64,000 nt of DNA from Amoebophrya sp. A120 (Eukaryota > Sar > Dinophyceae > Syndiniales > Amoebophryaceae): positions 4,707,709 to 4,771,708 of the forward strand of contig CAJINV010000002.1 in the NCBI GenBank assembly GCA_905178155.1, read 5' to 3'. Positions 20,954-32,709 of the stretch are shown in pieces. Both the position numbers and the translations under genes were made by a program. The notes under the pieces are model-generated. The model ran no database searches. It was given only the letters and a program-made list of their open reading frames with translations, and was not told where the DNA came from. Within the stretch, counting starts at the first letter, position 1, and every line of letters begins with the position of its first letter.

Positions 20954-23900
20954 TCACAACCCCCCGAATATGTTCAGAAACGTCCAGTCATCCTGCGTCA
21001 TTTTCGGCTTGTTTTGGTTCGATCTTGGCTTCGTCGCCTCTCCCCAATTCTTCTTGTTTTGACGTTCCCCAGCAGGTTTGTCCTGCTGAACTTTCACGCC
21101 CGCCTCGTTGTACGAGGGCCGCGGGTCTTTTTGCTCCTTCACCTCCGTTTGCGCCGTACGCGATGTACCTCCACTACCTCCGTTTTTAGAGTTGGAGGTG
21201 GCCGTAGTTTTCGTCGTCGATGTTGTTTCCTTTCCTTCCGCCTCCCGGCTGCGTTCTTCCACTTCCAAGATGCCAAGCTCCTTGAACAGCTGCGCCATCA
21301 TCTGCTCCCGCTTCGCAGGATCTTCCTCAGCATCCGCATCGGCCATCAGACCGAACAACGCGTCGAGGGAGGGCAGCAGCTCCGCCTCCGCGGCCCCCCG
21401 GTCGCTGCTCTCCTCATCTTCCCCGTCGGGGCCCCGAAAAAGACCAGCACTTCTACTCCGACCACCAGTAGTGCCGGAAGTAGATGTAGTCGAAGATGAA
21501 CCTCCAGAGCTTCTTCCAGAAGAACCTCCTCCCGACGAGGAGAAGCTGCCCGGCGCCCACGGGTGAAGCCGGTCGTCATCGTTTTTCTCCTTCTTGTTGC
21601 TTGAAGATATAGTTCCTTGGTCGGCCCCCGGTGAAGCAGATTTTTTGAAGCGGATCATCGCCCCGCCTTCCGCTTGCGGCTGAATCTCCAGGTGGAAGTC
21701 GCCCGACATGTCCACTTGGGCCATAAAATCATCGTCGTCGATGCTGCCGAAGGCGAAGCCATCTTCATCGAGATTGCCGCTTGTAGTTCCTTGCTGGTGC
21801 GGATAATTTTCGGTAGTTTTAAACGCGTCAGCGTCGTCTTTGAACAGCGCCAAGTCGTCCTCACTGGTTTCGTCTTCGTCGGTGCCGGAATCCCGAAACA
21901 TCTTGCTCTTCCCTTCGAGCCACGTCCCGGGCCTTTTGCCCTTGGACGAGGTCGAGGACGACGTCGTCGGATCCTTGTTTACAGAAGAACCCACGGTCGT
22001 GGTTGTACTGGAAATCGAAGAAGAAGAAGGTGTGGTTTTGACATCATTTTCCGATTTTTTTTCTTCTTGATGTTGTCCATTTTCTTGCTTCATCGGCTGC
22101 TCCTCCGGGTCTTGTACTTGATGCTGCTGCGATACTTTCCCCGCCTCATGATTCTGCTCCTGATCTTTGGGAATGCTTCCTTGCACGCTTGAGGCAGTCA
22201 TTTTTGCGGGTGCTCCGTCTTGATCATTTCTCCCCGGAGCAAGTTCTTGTGGGGGCGGTGGATGTGGCGGCGAAACTTTGCTGTCAACAGAACTACTAGT
22301 GTGGTCCCCGTGCTGAGAAGAAGACGTGGACGACGAAGTTGGTGTTGTGGTCTGCTGGTAAATTTCGTTTTCTTGCTTCTGCCCGACATGATCATCGCGT
22401 TCTTGTTCCTGCTTCTTCTGCACAAACCCAGGAGCTGCACCAGGATTTTCATTTTTTTGGTTTTTGTCCCCCATAACCGCCGCCGTTGTGCTTGCTCTTT
22501 CCCTTGCGATCTCACTCCCCTGTCGCCCCACTTCCTTCGCGAATGCGTGCGACCCTTCACGTTGCTTTTGCCTGGCCGCGGCGTGTTTCGCCTCCTGCAC
22601 CTTGGTCGGCCGCTTCACATCGTCGGGGGAAGCAGTACCAGTAGATGATCTCGAGTTGATGTTGTGCTGTCCTTGTCTAGAAGATGAAGCGCGGTCTCGT
22701 TGATAGTAGTCTGAAGCTCCTGCTCCGCGATCATCGTAGTCGAAATTGTAGTTGGTCTTGTGGTAGTAATCCCTCGTCCGCGCGTCGTATTCCAAGTCCT
22801 CAGCCCGAGCGTATTCCTCCTCCCCGTTCTGGCGGCCCCGGCGGACGTAGTACAGCTCTTCCTCCTGGTATCCCGACGGGTAGGTTTTGATCCGCTTGAT
22901 CTGGTAGTAATCGTACTTTTTTTTTCCCCCGTAGAACCACACATCGTAGTAGCCGTGGAAGTATCCTGTGCAAAAGTATCGCACTCGTACTAATTGCAAT
23001 CTTGCATGACAAACCTATCTTTTTACGACCTCAACTAGCATTACAAATTCCATTTTTCTTTCTGATAAAATTTGTAATGCAATTTGTGCTAGTACGATAC
23101 TTTTGCAATGCATAGAAAGAACAGAAACTCGTCGACTAACAACACCAAAAAGAGCAGCAGAATCAGCCCGCAAAACGACTTCGCGCAACAGCAACAGCTC
23201 AGGTTGCAGCAACAGCACGAAATATTTCTAGGTTTACTATTCGCCTGCTTTTTCTTCTCATTTGTTCCTTCATCCCCGTGGTCCCGCTTGGAGGTTCTTC
23301 CATCGTCCTCTCCTTTTGCAGCTGCTTTCAGTAGCGCCTTCTCCTTGGCTGTTTTCCCCAAGTAAAAGAGCCGCTTCTCGTAATCGGATAGCCGCTGCCG
23401 CACCGGCTCGTCCGCCATCGTGGAAGCGTCGGCTGTGGAAACTACAGACGAATCTTGTTTTTGGCCCAGGCTGTTGTTCATGTTCTTTTCACCCTGCTCT
23501 GTGGTCTTCTTTAATGCACCGCCTTCCTTTGCCACGGCGACCACTTGCGTCAGGTCTCTCGGCGCCTTCTCGACGGGGATCAGCGACAGGTCGTAGGCTT
23601 TTTCCGGGCGGAATTCCTTCAACGGCCGCCGGGTCGGGAATTCCACCGGCCGGCTATCAAAAGGAAAAATCCCCCCTCCCCATATCGAAAAGGTACGTCT
23701 CAAGAAATTTGTAATGCTGATTTGTGACCACAAATCGTCTCTGTCTTGCAAGAACGCAACCCCGCAGGCTCCGCCACGTTCTGCAGGCGGTTTGTGATGC
23801 TGGTGGCCCTACAGACTAGACGTTTGCCATGCTCAGCGCCTAGCCCAAAACCTCCCTACTCAGGGTCAGCATAGCCTGCAGTCCTCTCTAGCAAGACAAA

Positions 23901-24348
23901 TCTGATCTGTGTACGCAAATCCAGCATCAGAAACTTCGTTTTGATATGGGGAGGGGGGATTTTTCCTCACAATACCGGCGCACGTTCGGCAGCTCATGGA
24001 ACCTGCCACCTTCCAGATCCAGTGCGCCTTGGAGCTGCTTGCGGCGTTCCTGTATCAAATGTAAAAGTGTCTGGGTCTGGAAACTTGTGATGCTGGGTGG
24101 CGTCTCATGATGAGGCCACAAGTGCTGGCTCAGCATGACAAGTTTCTGAGCTTCTAGGTGTTGCCTATTCTGCATGACAAACAGCGTTTCTGCATCACAG
24201 AACAATGGAGCTCTTGGGTAACGTGCATGATAGATTTCAGAGTCATGCCAGACAAGCATGACACACATGCATTCTTCCAGACCCAGACATTTTTGCATTT
24301 GATATCCTGCCGCCGCTGGGTCTGACGGGGTCTTGTCGTCAACGCCAT
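20954..24348 (-). CDS. single-pass membrane protein with double Cys4 cluster, 884 aa, function unknown
   Basis: Exons: 24348-24305, 24052-23975, 23654-23115, 22961-20954; minus three 5-bp repeats this gives 885 codons. Start 'MALTTRPRQTQRRQER'. Exon 3 carries 'CCCCNLSCCCCAKSF' directly followed by a strongly hydrophobic helix ('CGLILLLFLVLLVDEFLFFL'), an arrangement typical of juxtamembrane cysteines that can be acylated or bind metal. Exon 4 begins with a Tyr/Lys-rich segment ('GYYDVWFYGGKKKYDYYQ') that looks like a compact domain, then a long Gln/Glu/Ser-rich disordered region, an acidic 'GTDEDETSEDDLALF' part, 'LLPSLDALFGLMADADA', and a conserved-looking end 'TQDDWTFLNIFGGL'. All three non-coding gaps are introners; there is no GT-AG intron. 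A 2.2-kb piece of this gene is duplicated at 4111-6304. I do not recognise a family. Confidence 0.75.
22962..23114. mobile_element. introner type A (A1', intact-gene copy)
   Basis: Same sequence as A1. Flanks GGAAG/GAAAG. Removal joins the membrane helix to the Tyr-rich domain (…EFLFF|HGYYDV…) in frame. Confidence 0.9.
23655..23974. mobile_element. introner type D (D2)
   Basis: Flanked by CCGGC (23650-23654, 23975-23979). TIRs with 'AAAAATCCCCCCTCCCCATA'. Removal joins …LPNVR|RPVEFPT… in frame. Confidence 0.9.
24053..24304. mobile_element. introner type B (B5)
   Basis: Flanked by TCCTG twice. 'TATCAAATGTAAAAGTGTCT' and complement. Removal joins …TQRRQ|ERRKQ… in frame. Confidence 0.9.
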
Positions 24349-26139
24349 GACTTTAATACTGATATAGATTGATAGGTTTATTTCTGCAGCCGTGGAAGTA
24401 GTTGATTATGATTTGTTCTATTTCCACGAAAAAAATGTGCTGTAAGCTTCCCTGTGGAAATGAAAGAAAAAGAGGTCGTCGAGTGAAATAAAGTGACGGA
24501 CGCTAAGGTAAAAAAGGTAGCTCCACGACGAGCGGAAATATAAGCGTGGCTCCTTTCTCACAATACAATGATGAGCGTACGATTTTCAGATGAGGCACAG
24601 GCAGGCTGGAGTTCCTGCGACATCAGGTATTGATATTTCGTTGGGACGAAGAGAATCTGTACGGAACCAGCGAGAGCAGTACGACAATCGACCGATCTTG
24701 TGCACCAGCATTGGACGAGATTCAAATTTGAAAACGAAGCAAGCACGATCAGAATCTTCAGAAGCATACAGGGAGCAGGGTACGAAAAGAACCCGCGTTG
24801 AACTACTTATGTAGAATCCATGCAGAGACGTTGTTCCTGCCGACCAGGCAACGAGACTCTTTATCCAAGAGAGACGAAAATGATTACGCTTCGTACGAAT
24901 TTCTACACAGAGAAACACGATTTGCCTGTAGGTTCAACTTCAACTTGCGGTACGATGCGGTCCCTGTCTGTTCTTGCTGTTGCTGCAGCTTCTAAACGAC
25001 GAAATACTAAACAACGAGTAGAAGAAGTGTCTGAGCACAGTAAAACTACACTGCAGCAGGAGCCCCGAACTGAGTTGTGTTTCAGCAGGCGCCACAAAAA
25101 AAACTGCTGCTTCAGCAGGTCTCGTGGCGCTCCAGTTTTCTTTTACCGGTTCAATTTCTTTCAGACGTGGTAAGGGATTTTTACAATATCAACACCCTAG
25201 GAGGGAGAGCATCCGGATGCTAATGATCCACTCGCACAACCGACAAATACACACACGGTCAACAACGAACTGGCTCAAACATACATTCGGCGCATCTATC
25301 ATGTTCGTACAAATAAGTAAGTACCGCCCATCTTACCGCAGCACTCGTCTCACGAACCCAACTGGGGCGCATTGGCCGGCTCACTGCTAGTTAATATCAG
25401 TCGTGTGAAGGAGTTTCATTTGATATCGATAAGTTTTGACTAGAACCCTAAATCCCTAAAACCCTGAAACCCATCGCCGCTGCGTTCCGGGACGGTAGGC
25501 GGGAAGAAGGCATTTGATATCGATAAGTAGAAATAAAGTGATCTAGGATATCTTAAGTTCGTAAGCTGAAGCTCTTTATAACCCGGAATGGGGCTCAATT
25601 TGTTCGTTTTGGGGCAAACATGGTCGTGTCAGGGTCGTTTAGTATACATAGGAGTCTAGCAGACCAAGACGTGAATAGATGTACATACGAGCACGAATGC
25701 GACATCAATTTTATTCGGGTGCGCAAGGGAAATCAAAAAGTGACAGTGAGGACTACTTGTTGCACAAGCTCGTGAATCATCGCAGACTTTCATTTTCATA
25801 CAATGATCTATCAAGGTATTAGTAGTGGTCCTGCTACATCAATCTGAACGAATCTACATTGAGCCAACGACGACAAGCACCGAGTCAATCACATTCACGA
25901 AGAACAAGATGGTACATTCATGTGGAACGACGAGAAAAAAAAATGAATGAGAAATAGCAGCTGTCATTCGGGCAAGAAAATCTCACCGACCAGTTTTGTC
26001 TCGTTTGTCTTAGTGAAAATAAGGAGTCAATTTTTTCGCACCCCCATTGGCGGAGGAGGTGGTCTTTGTCGGTCCTACTCTGCTGGTGCGTTCAAATTCT
26101 TCCCACGCGGCGGCGACGGAGCGAGCGCGGCACTCGGCG
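24349..26139. other. 1.8-kb intergenic stretch
   Basis: No gene supported. Frames such as 24820-25173 (plus) lack motifs. Includes the telomere-like tract below and two copies of 'catttgatatcgataagt' (about 25418 and 25511). Confidence 0.3.
25441..25475. repeat. interstitial telomere-like tract
   Basis: 'aaccctaaatccctaaaaccc' followed by 'tgaaaccc': four imperfect CCCTAAA-type units, the complement of TTTAGGG, the usual dinoflagellate telomere repeat. Confidence 0.6.
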
Positions 26140-26655
26140 CTACTTGTTTTTTTCTTCTTCGTCCCGGGCGAGAATTTTTATACCATCTTCTTCGTCCGAA
26201 GGCCAGAACGCATCGGCATCGAGATAGTTATGGATGTTCCGATCGAAGCCGTCATCCTCCTCCTCTTCTATGGTTTCGGTGTCCTTCCTTGGTGCGACGT
26301 TTTGGTACAGATGCCCGTAGGGATCTTGATCTGGATCTCCCGCGTCTCCTGTGAGGACATGGTCCACCTCCGGAAGCCTCGCAGTGAGGACTTCCAAATC
26401 CGTACTAGTGGTGCGCGAGAAAGCTGATGTTCCACCTGTAGGTGCAGCATCTGTAGGTCGACGTGGGGGAACACGGGCGGAGAAATAGCTGGGCAGATCA
26501 TCCTCATCGTTCATCAAATCCTGTTTCTCGTGCTCCTCCGCAAGTGGACAGGTTCTCGTGGCCCCGGGATCAAAAGAAGGTGGGTCGATTGTGGTCGCTG
26601 TAAGGGAGTGGGAGGAGGAGGTTGAGGTGGCATATAATTGACTATTTTCACTCAT
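26140..26655 (-). CDS. acidic disordered ORF, possibly the continuation of the gene upstream
   Basis: 171 codons from an ATG at 26655 to a TAG at 26140. The ATG follows the TAA of the upstream ORF with no gap and in the same frame (…ENEK, stop, MSENSQL…). Composition (Ser/Thr-rich start, then 'TIEEEEDDGFDRNIHNYLDA') resembles the upstream protein. Possibilities: a separate small gene, read-through of the TAA, or an alternative splice that skips it. I see no conserved domain. Confidence 0.45.
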   Translation of the reverse strand: MSENSQLYATSTSSSHSLTATTIDPPSFDPGATRTCPLAEEHEKQDLMNDEDDLPSYFSARVPPRRPTDAAPTGGTSAFSRTTSTDLEVLTARLPEVDHVLTGDAGDPDQDPYGHLYQNVAPRKDTETIEEEEDDGFDRNIHNYLDADAFWPSDEEDGIKILARDEEEKNK

Positions 26656-29514
26656 TTACTTTTCATTCTCTGTCATATATTTTTCGCTTAGTACTGCAAG
26701 CAAGAATGGGTTTTCTTTTTCATTTTCACATGTCGAAAGTATATAACAGTACGTACCTGGTGGAAAAAGTTCTGCCAGTGACCACTCTACAAGAGAATCT
26801 GCATCGATTCTTGCTTCCGGGCGCGTTTGATGTGGTGAATGTGAATGTTGTTGTGGCGGATTTCCTTCCTTTCTTTCGATTCCCCCACAACTCCTAGACC
26901 GGCAACTGTCCTCTCCTGGAGCAGGGGTGGTGATCAAGCTTGCTGTTATCCAGGAAAAAACACCCATCCCCATCCACTTTTTGCATGACAAATAGTGGAC
27001 TTTATGCATGTTTTGCATGACAAATTGGATGGGGATGGGTGTTTTTTCCTGGATAGCTGTGATGCTGGTTCTACTTCCACCTTCCGTCCTGGTCGTCTTC
27101 GTAGCTGTTGCACACAAGGACGCGGCGTCTGCTTCCCCCACAGACGTACTGAGATTGGTCGATAGTTCTACTGTTGCGAGTTTAATATCACTTCCTGTTC
27201 TTTCCCCATGATCTCCGACGCTGTCCATCAGATCATACACCAGGGTACCGCCGAGAAGATCTACTTCTGGCTCAACCACGATATCTCCGTCCGACCCGGG
27301 TAGCAGATCACCAGAACCAGGAGCTCCTGCAGTACTGCTCCGATGTTGTCGATCCTCTTCTACTATTTGAATTTCATCGAAAGTTGCGGCCTGGAGAAAC
27401 AAGTCCTTTTCATCGGAGTTTTGCTCGGCAGGGGCGGCCGTTGTTCTCGCAGTAGAGTTCTGGATGTGTTCTACTCCTTGTTCATGATCTTGTCGATCTC
27501 GTTTACTATTTGGCACCACGGCGGTTGATGACGTAGCGGGAACGTCAAGAGTCGTCGTTGGCGAAGCGGCTTGCGTCGCTGGCGCAGGAGCTCGGTCTCG
27601 TGGATCTGCACCAGGAGGTCCACCGCTTTTCGAAGAAATTCTGGACGACATGTTGAGCGTCAACTCGTCTCGCGCGGCGACGTAGTTGCGCTGCTGCTGC
27701 TTGTCCATGTAGAGATTCATCATCGGTTCCTGTCCTCTACTTCTGTGAGCGCGGTTCAAACTCTCAAGCATTTCCAGCTCTTCGTCACTGCTGTCCAGCG
27801 AAGACTCGCAATCATCGTCGTGGTCATCGTCATCTTCGTCATCATCATCATCATCATCATCATCGTGATCAGTCCCGTCTTGATTTCCGTCATCGTCATC
27901 TGGCAACTCAACCACATCCTGCCCAACCTCTTCTATCGTGGCCTCGTTCGAACAAGAGCCAGCTGCTGGACGATTTATTGTAGTAGTGCAATTACTTGCA
28001 GAGTGGTCTCCGACGTTAGCAAGAAAAGTCGGGTCGTCGGTCTTTTCTTCTACTTTTTGTTCTTCAGCTACTTCACATGACTTTTCTCTGAAGATGTTCT
28101 TGCAGCTTTTCTTCACTTCCTCCTCACCGATGAAACAACCTTTCGCTTTTTCCTTTTCCCGTTGTTCCAGCAAAAGTCTTTCCCGGCATTGCTCCAGAAA
28201 TAGGGTGTTCCTTACCGATTCCTCGTCCTCTTCGAAAGCGCCATCATCTTCTCCTCCAGAAGATGAAGAGGATGATATCAAGAACCGCACGAACCTGTCC
28301 CGCTTCTTTCTCAACACCTCCATATCAAATGCAAATATGTCTGGGTCTGGAAGGATGCAACTTGTGATGCTAGTACGTTTGGACTCTTCTACATAAAATC
28401 TGCATTGCATGAACAGCAAAAGAGGTGTAATTTGCGCTACGCGGAGAGGGCATTTCTCATGCGGTATGAGCATCAGAAAGCCCTCGCAAAATCTCTGATG
28501 CTAGGGCATGCATCACAGACCTCATGGATCATGCAAAATCTGCATGGCAAACTTTTGCATTCTATCTTCCAGACCCAGACATATTTGCATTTGATACTCC
28601 ATTTCCTTTTTTAAATACCCCCGCTGCTCCTCCTCCACCTGAACCGTGAGCAACGCCAGGTAAAAGTCGCACCATCCAATCTGCTGCTTCGACGTGTTTT
28701 TGTCCAGCGCGTGGTGCTGGTCGTGGTGGCGGTCCTGCTTCAGAAGTCTCTTCAGCTGACTCTGGACAAAATTTGAAGAAGACTTGATAAGGTTGTTGTC
28801 CTGGTAAAAATGTTCATCCGCATTGTTGCTCTTCATCCTCTCGTCGGGGACCTCCTCCTGGTCTTCTTCGCTCGTGATGCTTTCACTCACGCGCGGCCTG
28901 GTGTTTGTACGACCGTCGTTATCTGAGTCGGAAAGCGAATCTTCATTTTTATCGGGGACGACCAGCTTGTCGTTTTTATTTTCCTCGTCCTGTCCCCGCA
29001 CGACCGGGTCTCGTCCCGTCCGGGGCGATCGAGATCTAGTCGGGCGGCTGGTGTGTTGTCTTGTTCGGGCAGCACGACTAGTGAGCGCCGAGCCAGATGC
29101 AGATTGCTCAGGATCCTCAGGATCTTCGTAGTCCTCCTCGCGGCCCCAGGTCGTAGTCGTACAGCTGCTCTCACCGTACTTCTCGTGCTCTTTGGAACAA
29201 GTGGACCACTTCTTGTTCTTCTTCCAACTACGACCATGACTATTCTTATCATAAGAATAGTCGACATTCTCATTCTCCTCGTAGTCGACCCAGCCCTTCT
29301 TTTTCCAACTCTTCCGATCTTCGTAGTCGTAATAGTCCTCCTCATCGTCCTTACACCATTTGTAGTTCTTCTTGTGCTTTTCGTAGTACTCGAACTTTTC
29401 GTTTTCGTTTTCCTTCTGCTTCTCGTCTACTGGCTTCTTCCAGTCGGCAGACCGCTTCCGACTACCACTTCTGAGCGGCTCTCCTGACGCTCGCGTATTG
29501 GAAGAAGACGGCAT
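26656..29514 (-). CDS. large acidic/low-complexity protein, 821 aa, two introners
   Basis: Exons 29514-28597, 28322-27056 and 26946-26656; minus two 5-bp repeats the total is 822 codons. Start ATG at 29514 ('MPSSSNTRASGEPL'); the frame is open further upstream but without ATG. The N-terminal part is Lys/Tyr/Asp-rich ('KKNYKWCKDDEEDYYDYEDR', 'SWKKKGWVDYEEN'), then Arg/Ser-rich ('SRPTRSRSPRTGRD'), then a helical, better-folded piece around exon 1/2 ('FVQSQLKRLLKQDRHHDQ', 'WCDFYLALLTVQVEEEQRGY', 'EVLRKKRDRFVRFL'), and an Asp run of more than 15 acids encoded by (CAT/CGT)n repeats at about 27826-27895. A 63-nt GT-AG intron candidate (GTACGTACTG…CTTGCAG, about 26690-26752) is also a multiple of three. 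No family recognised. Confidence 0.6.
26947..27055. mobile_element. short introner (C4), stop-free and in frame
   Basis: 109 nt flanked by GCTGT twice. TIRs 'CCAGGAAAAAACACCCATCC' and perfect complement. Element plus one repeat is 114 nt, 38 codons without a stop in the host frame, so both spliced and unspliced mRNA stay open. Confidence 0.85.
28323..28596. mobile_element. introner type B (B6)
   Basis: Flanked by CTCCA twice. 'TATCAAATGCAAATATGTCT' and complement. Removal joins …LKKEME|VLRKKRD… in frame. Confidence 0.9.
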
Positions 29515-31299
29515 AATGTTGTTCGTTGTGCTGGAGGAGCAAGCTAGGAGTGCAGGTGCGGAAGAGTCAGTAAGTAGAACAACTACTTTAACTTTGTTCT
29601 TCACCGGACAGGATCGATTTCCTGTCTTGTTGTTAGTATTGCCAGTTCTAAACTACAGAGAAAAATTGCAAGAATCATGAAAGGAAAGCAGTAACAAATC
29701 GCGATGCTAGTGGAAGATACTGTTTTTTCCACATCCGCAGCACAGGACAACTTAACAACTCCTCATATAGAAGAAGTATAATAACTTCTTGTTCATCCCA
29801 CGTTTGCGTCGTGAGCTTTTGTTTCAGTGACAAAACTACAGAAGACGTGTGGCACGACGAGTAGAATAGAAAAGACAGAAGATCAGCTCTGCGTTGTTAG
29901 CTGCATCCTCGCAAAACTGAATTAAAGCCAGCGATCCTGAAAGCTCACCTGTCCCGGTCAACAGCACACCTCTCAACATGTAGAACTTACTACATCGCGC
30001 AGAAAAACTAGTGTAGTCCACCATTTGAGCTTCAGTAGTAACGTCGACGCACGTCGTGCTGCGGCATCTTCTTTTTGCAGCGCCAACAAAAAGAACAACT
30101 GCGTCTCTGACTTGTCTTTTCGTAGCCTCTCCTCCTCGCAGTGAAAGTAAAGAAGATCTCAATGGAACAGAAAAAATACCTCCTGGCTGCTGCTGCTGAC
30201 ACTGCACCCATGAGTTGTTCACATTGTGCAGCTTTTTTTTTCCTACGGAACGAGTTAGTTCCTTGCCTTTCCTGTTTCATCACTTGATAGATACAACTTG
30301 CAACCTGTCTGCCCAAGCCGAATATCCAAATCGGTTCAATATCGTTTTTTTTTACTGTTGTATGTACTTGTTTTGAACTATGCCGTGTACTTGTTCACTA
30401 ACTTGCCAGCAACGGTTTCTTGACGAACTAAGGTTAGATCACTGCGGGATCATACTCCGCCTTCCTTAGATCTTCCTCTTCGTGTGCGTCACTCTGTGCA
30501 TGTAGATTATCTTGCTACTTACATTTGCTCGTCCTTTCAGCCTGCCCGTTTTACTTCTGTTTCGGTTTGGAAGGGATAAATACATAACGAGAGTGATATA
30601 TTTTTCGGAAGCTACCGCGAGGCATCATAAGATTGAAACTAGCAATGTCGTCCGGAAGGGCTGAAGTCGCTACTTATGTTGATAGTCTACCACAGAAGAA
30701 TTCAGTTTTCGTTTTCGGTCGTGATCTTTTTTATTTCACTTTTACTCTTTATCCACAAGTCGCTCATTTGTTCTACTTCTATCCCGCTCTCCAAATAAAT
30801 ACTGAAATCATAAGCCGCAATGCGCGTAAACGTGGTCCCAGGTCAGACCTGATTGGCTGGTCGCCTCCTGCAGCAACTTCAAGTTGTAGGGTTGATACCG
30901 GACCGTCGTCATAACGAACAAAGTGTAACAACCCATGCCGAAGCAGGAAACTTTCAACATTTGTCCGAACCACCGCAAAGTCGTGCCAGAGGAAGAGCCT
31001 GCGGAGATGCTGGAGTCGCTGTTTTCCCGTCCGCTTTCCGCTGAAATTTCGGCACCGCCCTATACTATTTAAAAGCGTCACCTCGTCCCAATAAAGTGGA
31101 CCTCATGGAGATGTGGCTGCACGACAAACCCACGAAGTGTACCAACTGCGCTGCTGCGCATCAGCATCGTTTGGGCTTCTTGTGCCCGTGTAAATTCTTA
31201 TCAATCGTGTGTACTAAACTAGAACTACTTAGTTAGACTTAGTGCAATTGCATCACAAATCGATTATCTCATCCTGCCTCTACCACGACCAACGGCCAT
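29515..31299. other. intergenic stretch without supported gene
   Basis: Frames at 29836-30222 (minus) and 30633-30914 (plus) have no motifs. A plus-strand piece near 31090-31200 contains 'CTNCAAAHQHRLGFLCPCK', a possible Cys-rich fragment, but no exon context supports it. Confidence 0.3.
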
Positions 31300-31375
31300 C
31301 TACCAGTCTTGCCAAATGAGAATGCTCGTCATCGAGGGGCTACCAACACATGAAAAACATTCGAGGCTACTTGCA

Positions 31376-31443
31376 GAATATTTGCATGACAAGTCTGGGA
31401 TGGTGATTGGGACGTAAGCTTTTGCACAGGATAATACACCCGG
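31376..31443. repeat. half of a type-A introner
   Basis: 'agcttttgcacaggataa' at the right preceded by 'ttgcatgacaagtctgg': one TIR and some core, with no opposite end visible nearby. It lies in the terminal exon and is read as coding there. Confidence 0.5.
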
Positions 31444-31452
31444 TGACCCGGC

Positions 31453-31662
31453 TATCGTAAGAAAAAACTGTTTCACTGTAAGGATTTTGCAAGTTTTGCA
31501 TTACAAGTTCGCTACACATATAGAAAGAAGACTTGCCATGCGAGTATCCTAAGGGAAAACACCGCTGAAAATCACTTGTCCTGCATGTGTAGCAAGACAA
31601 ACACTTCAGTGATGCATTTTCTGCATTACAGGTTTAGAGTGAAACAGTTTTTTCTTGCGATA
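31453..31662. mobile_element. introner type F (F1)
   Basis: Flanked by CCGGC twice. TIRs 'TATCGTAAGAAAAAACTGTT' and complement. Only member of this TIR family in the window. Confidence 0.85.
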
Positions 31663-31729
31663 CCGGCTCCCGCTTGGTCTATCTCGTCGTCCACCGGCCA
31701 GGGCTCCCCATCGTAGCAGGCGAGAAGGG

Positions 31730-31875
31730 TATGAACTGCAAAAGTATCGTATTGCATTCGTATTGCAAGTCTTGCATTACAAACATTAAGTCAAATCCGC
31801 ATTACAAATTCAATTTCTCACGCTGGGGAAATTTGTAATGCATTTATACGAGTACGATGCTTGTGCATGGCACAA
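31730..31875. mobile_element. introner type A (A5)
   Basis: Flanked by AAGGG twice; right end altered ('gcttgtgcatggcaca'). Removal joins …VAVAPL|LACYDGE… in frame. Confidence 0.85.
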
Positions 31876-32068
31876 AAGGGGGGCAACAGCAACGAACTCC
31901 ACCTGCTCGTCGTCAAACAACATAAACCGCCAGGTGATCCAGAGCCACTCCAGAATATCGTTCGCGAAAAAAACGAGAGACACCACGAGCCCGTACACGA
32001 TGTCGCTCCTTTCCTTCGGGAACCCGGGGAACGCGGACACGTTGTTGAGCAGACCCACCAGGGGCACG

Positions 32069-32393
32069 TATCAAGAAGAGGAGTTATCCCCTCTCCCGAT
32101 ATTGAAAAGGTATGTCTCCGAAAATTTGCGTTGCTAGTTTGATGTCACAAATCGCATTTGTCTTGCAAGAAAACAACGGCAGAGGCTTCCGCCATATTAT
32201 GGAAGCGATTTGTCATGCTGCTGGGCCTAAAGGGGAGCCGTCTGCTATGCTGAACAACTAGACACATACGCCCCTACCTAGCCTGGGGATCTGGCTGCAA
32301 TGGCTCTCTGCAATACAACGCTGATTTGTGTACACAAATCCAGCATTAGAAACTCCGTTTTGATATGGGGAGGGGGGATTTTTCCTTTCGATA
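32069..32393. mobile_element. introner type D (D3)
   Basis: Flanked by GCACG twice. Left end carries a small expansion ('aagaagaggagttatcccc'); right end 'ggggggatttttcctttcgata'. Removal joins …ALAMIF|VPLVGLL… in frame. Confidence 0.9.
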
Positions 32394-32438
32394 GCACGAA
32401 AATCATCGCCAGAGCCGTGATCAGCCGCGTTTGCGCGC

Positions 32439-32588
32439 TATCCTGTGCAAAAGTATCGTACTCGTACGAATTGCAAATATGCATGACAAATATTTTTCCT
32501 AGGGCAAAACAGCATTACAAATTTGACTTTCCTTCTTGCCAAAATTTGTCATGCAATTTATACTAGTACGATACTTTTGCAGTGCATA
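32439..32588. mobile_element. introner type A (A6)
   Basis: Flanked by CGCGC twice. Removal joins …RYQIRA|QTRLIT… in frame. Confidence 0.9.
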
Positions 32589-32709
32589 CGCGCGAATCTG
32601 GTACCGCAGGAAATTTTTCTGCCGGTAGAAGGTCACGCAGCTCTTGAAGGCATCCACCTCCGCGGGCGCCACTGGGGGGGGGGTAGAGAAGATGCTGACA
32701 CGCCCGCTC

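Noticed and set aside
26140-26656. Operon-like TAA-ATG arrangement as evidence of a bacterial source
   Set aside because: The surrounding genes have introners, GT-AG introns and eukaryotic families; the adjacency needs another explanation.
31081-31236. Plus-strand Cys-containing fragment ('CTNCAAAHQHRLGFLCPCK')
   Set aside because: Looks somewhat protein-like, but I could not find flanking exons, a start, or a partner Cys pattern of a known zinc finger.
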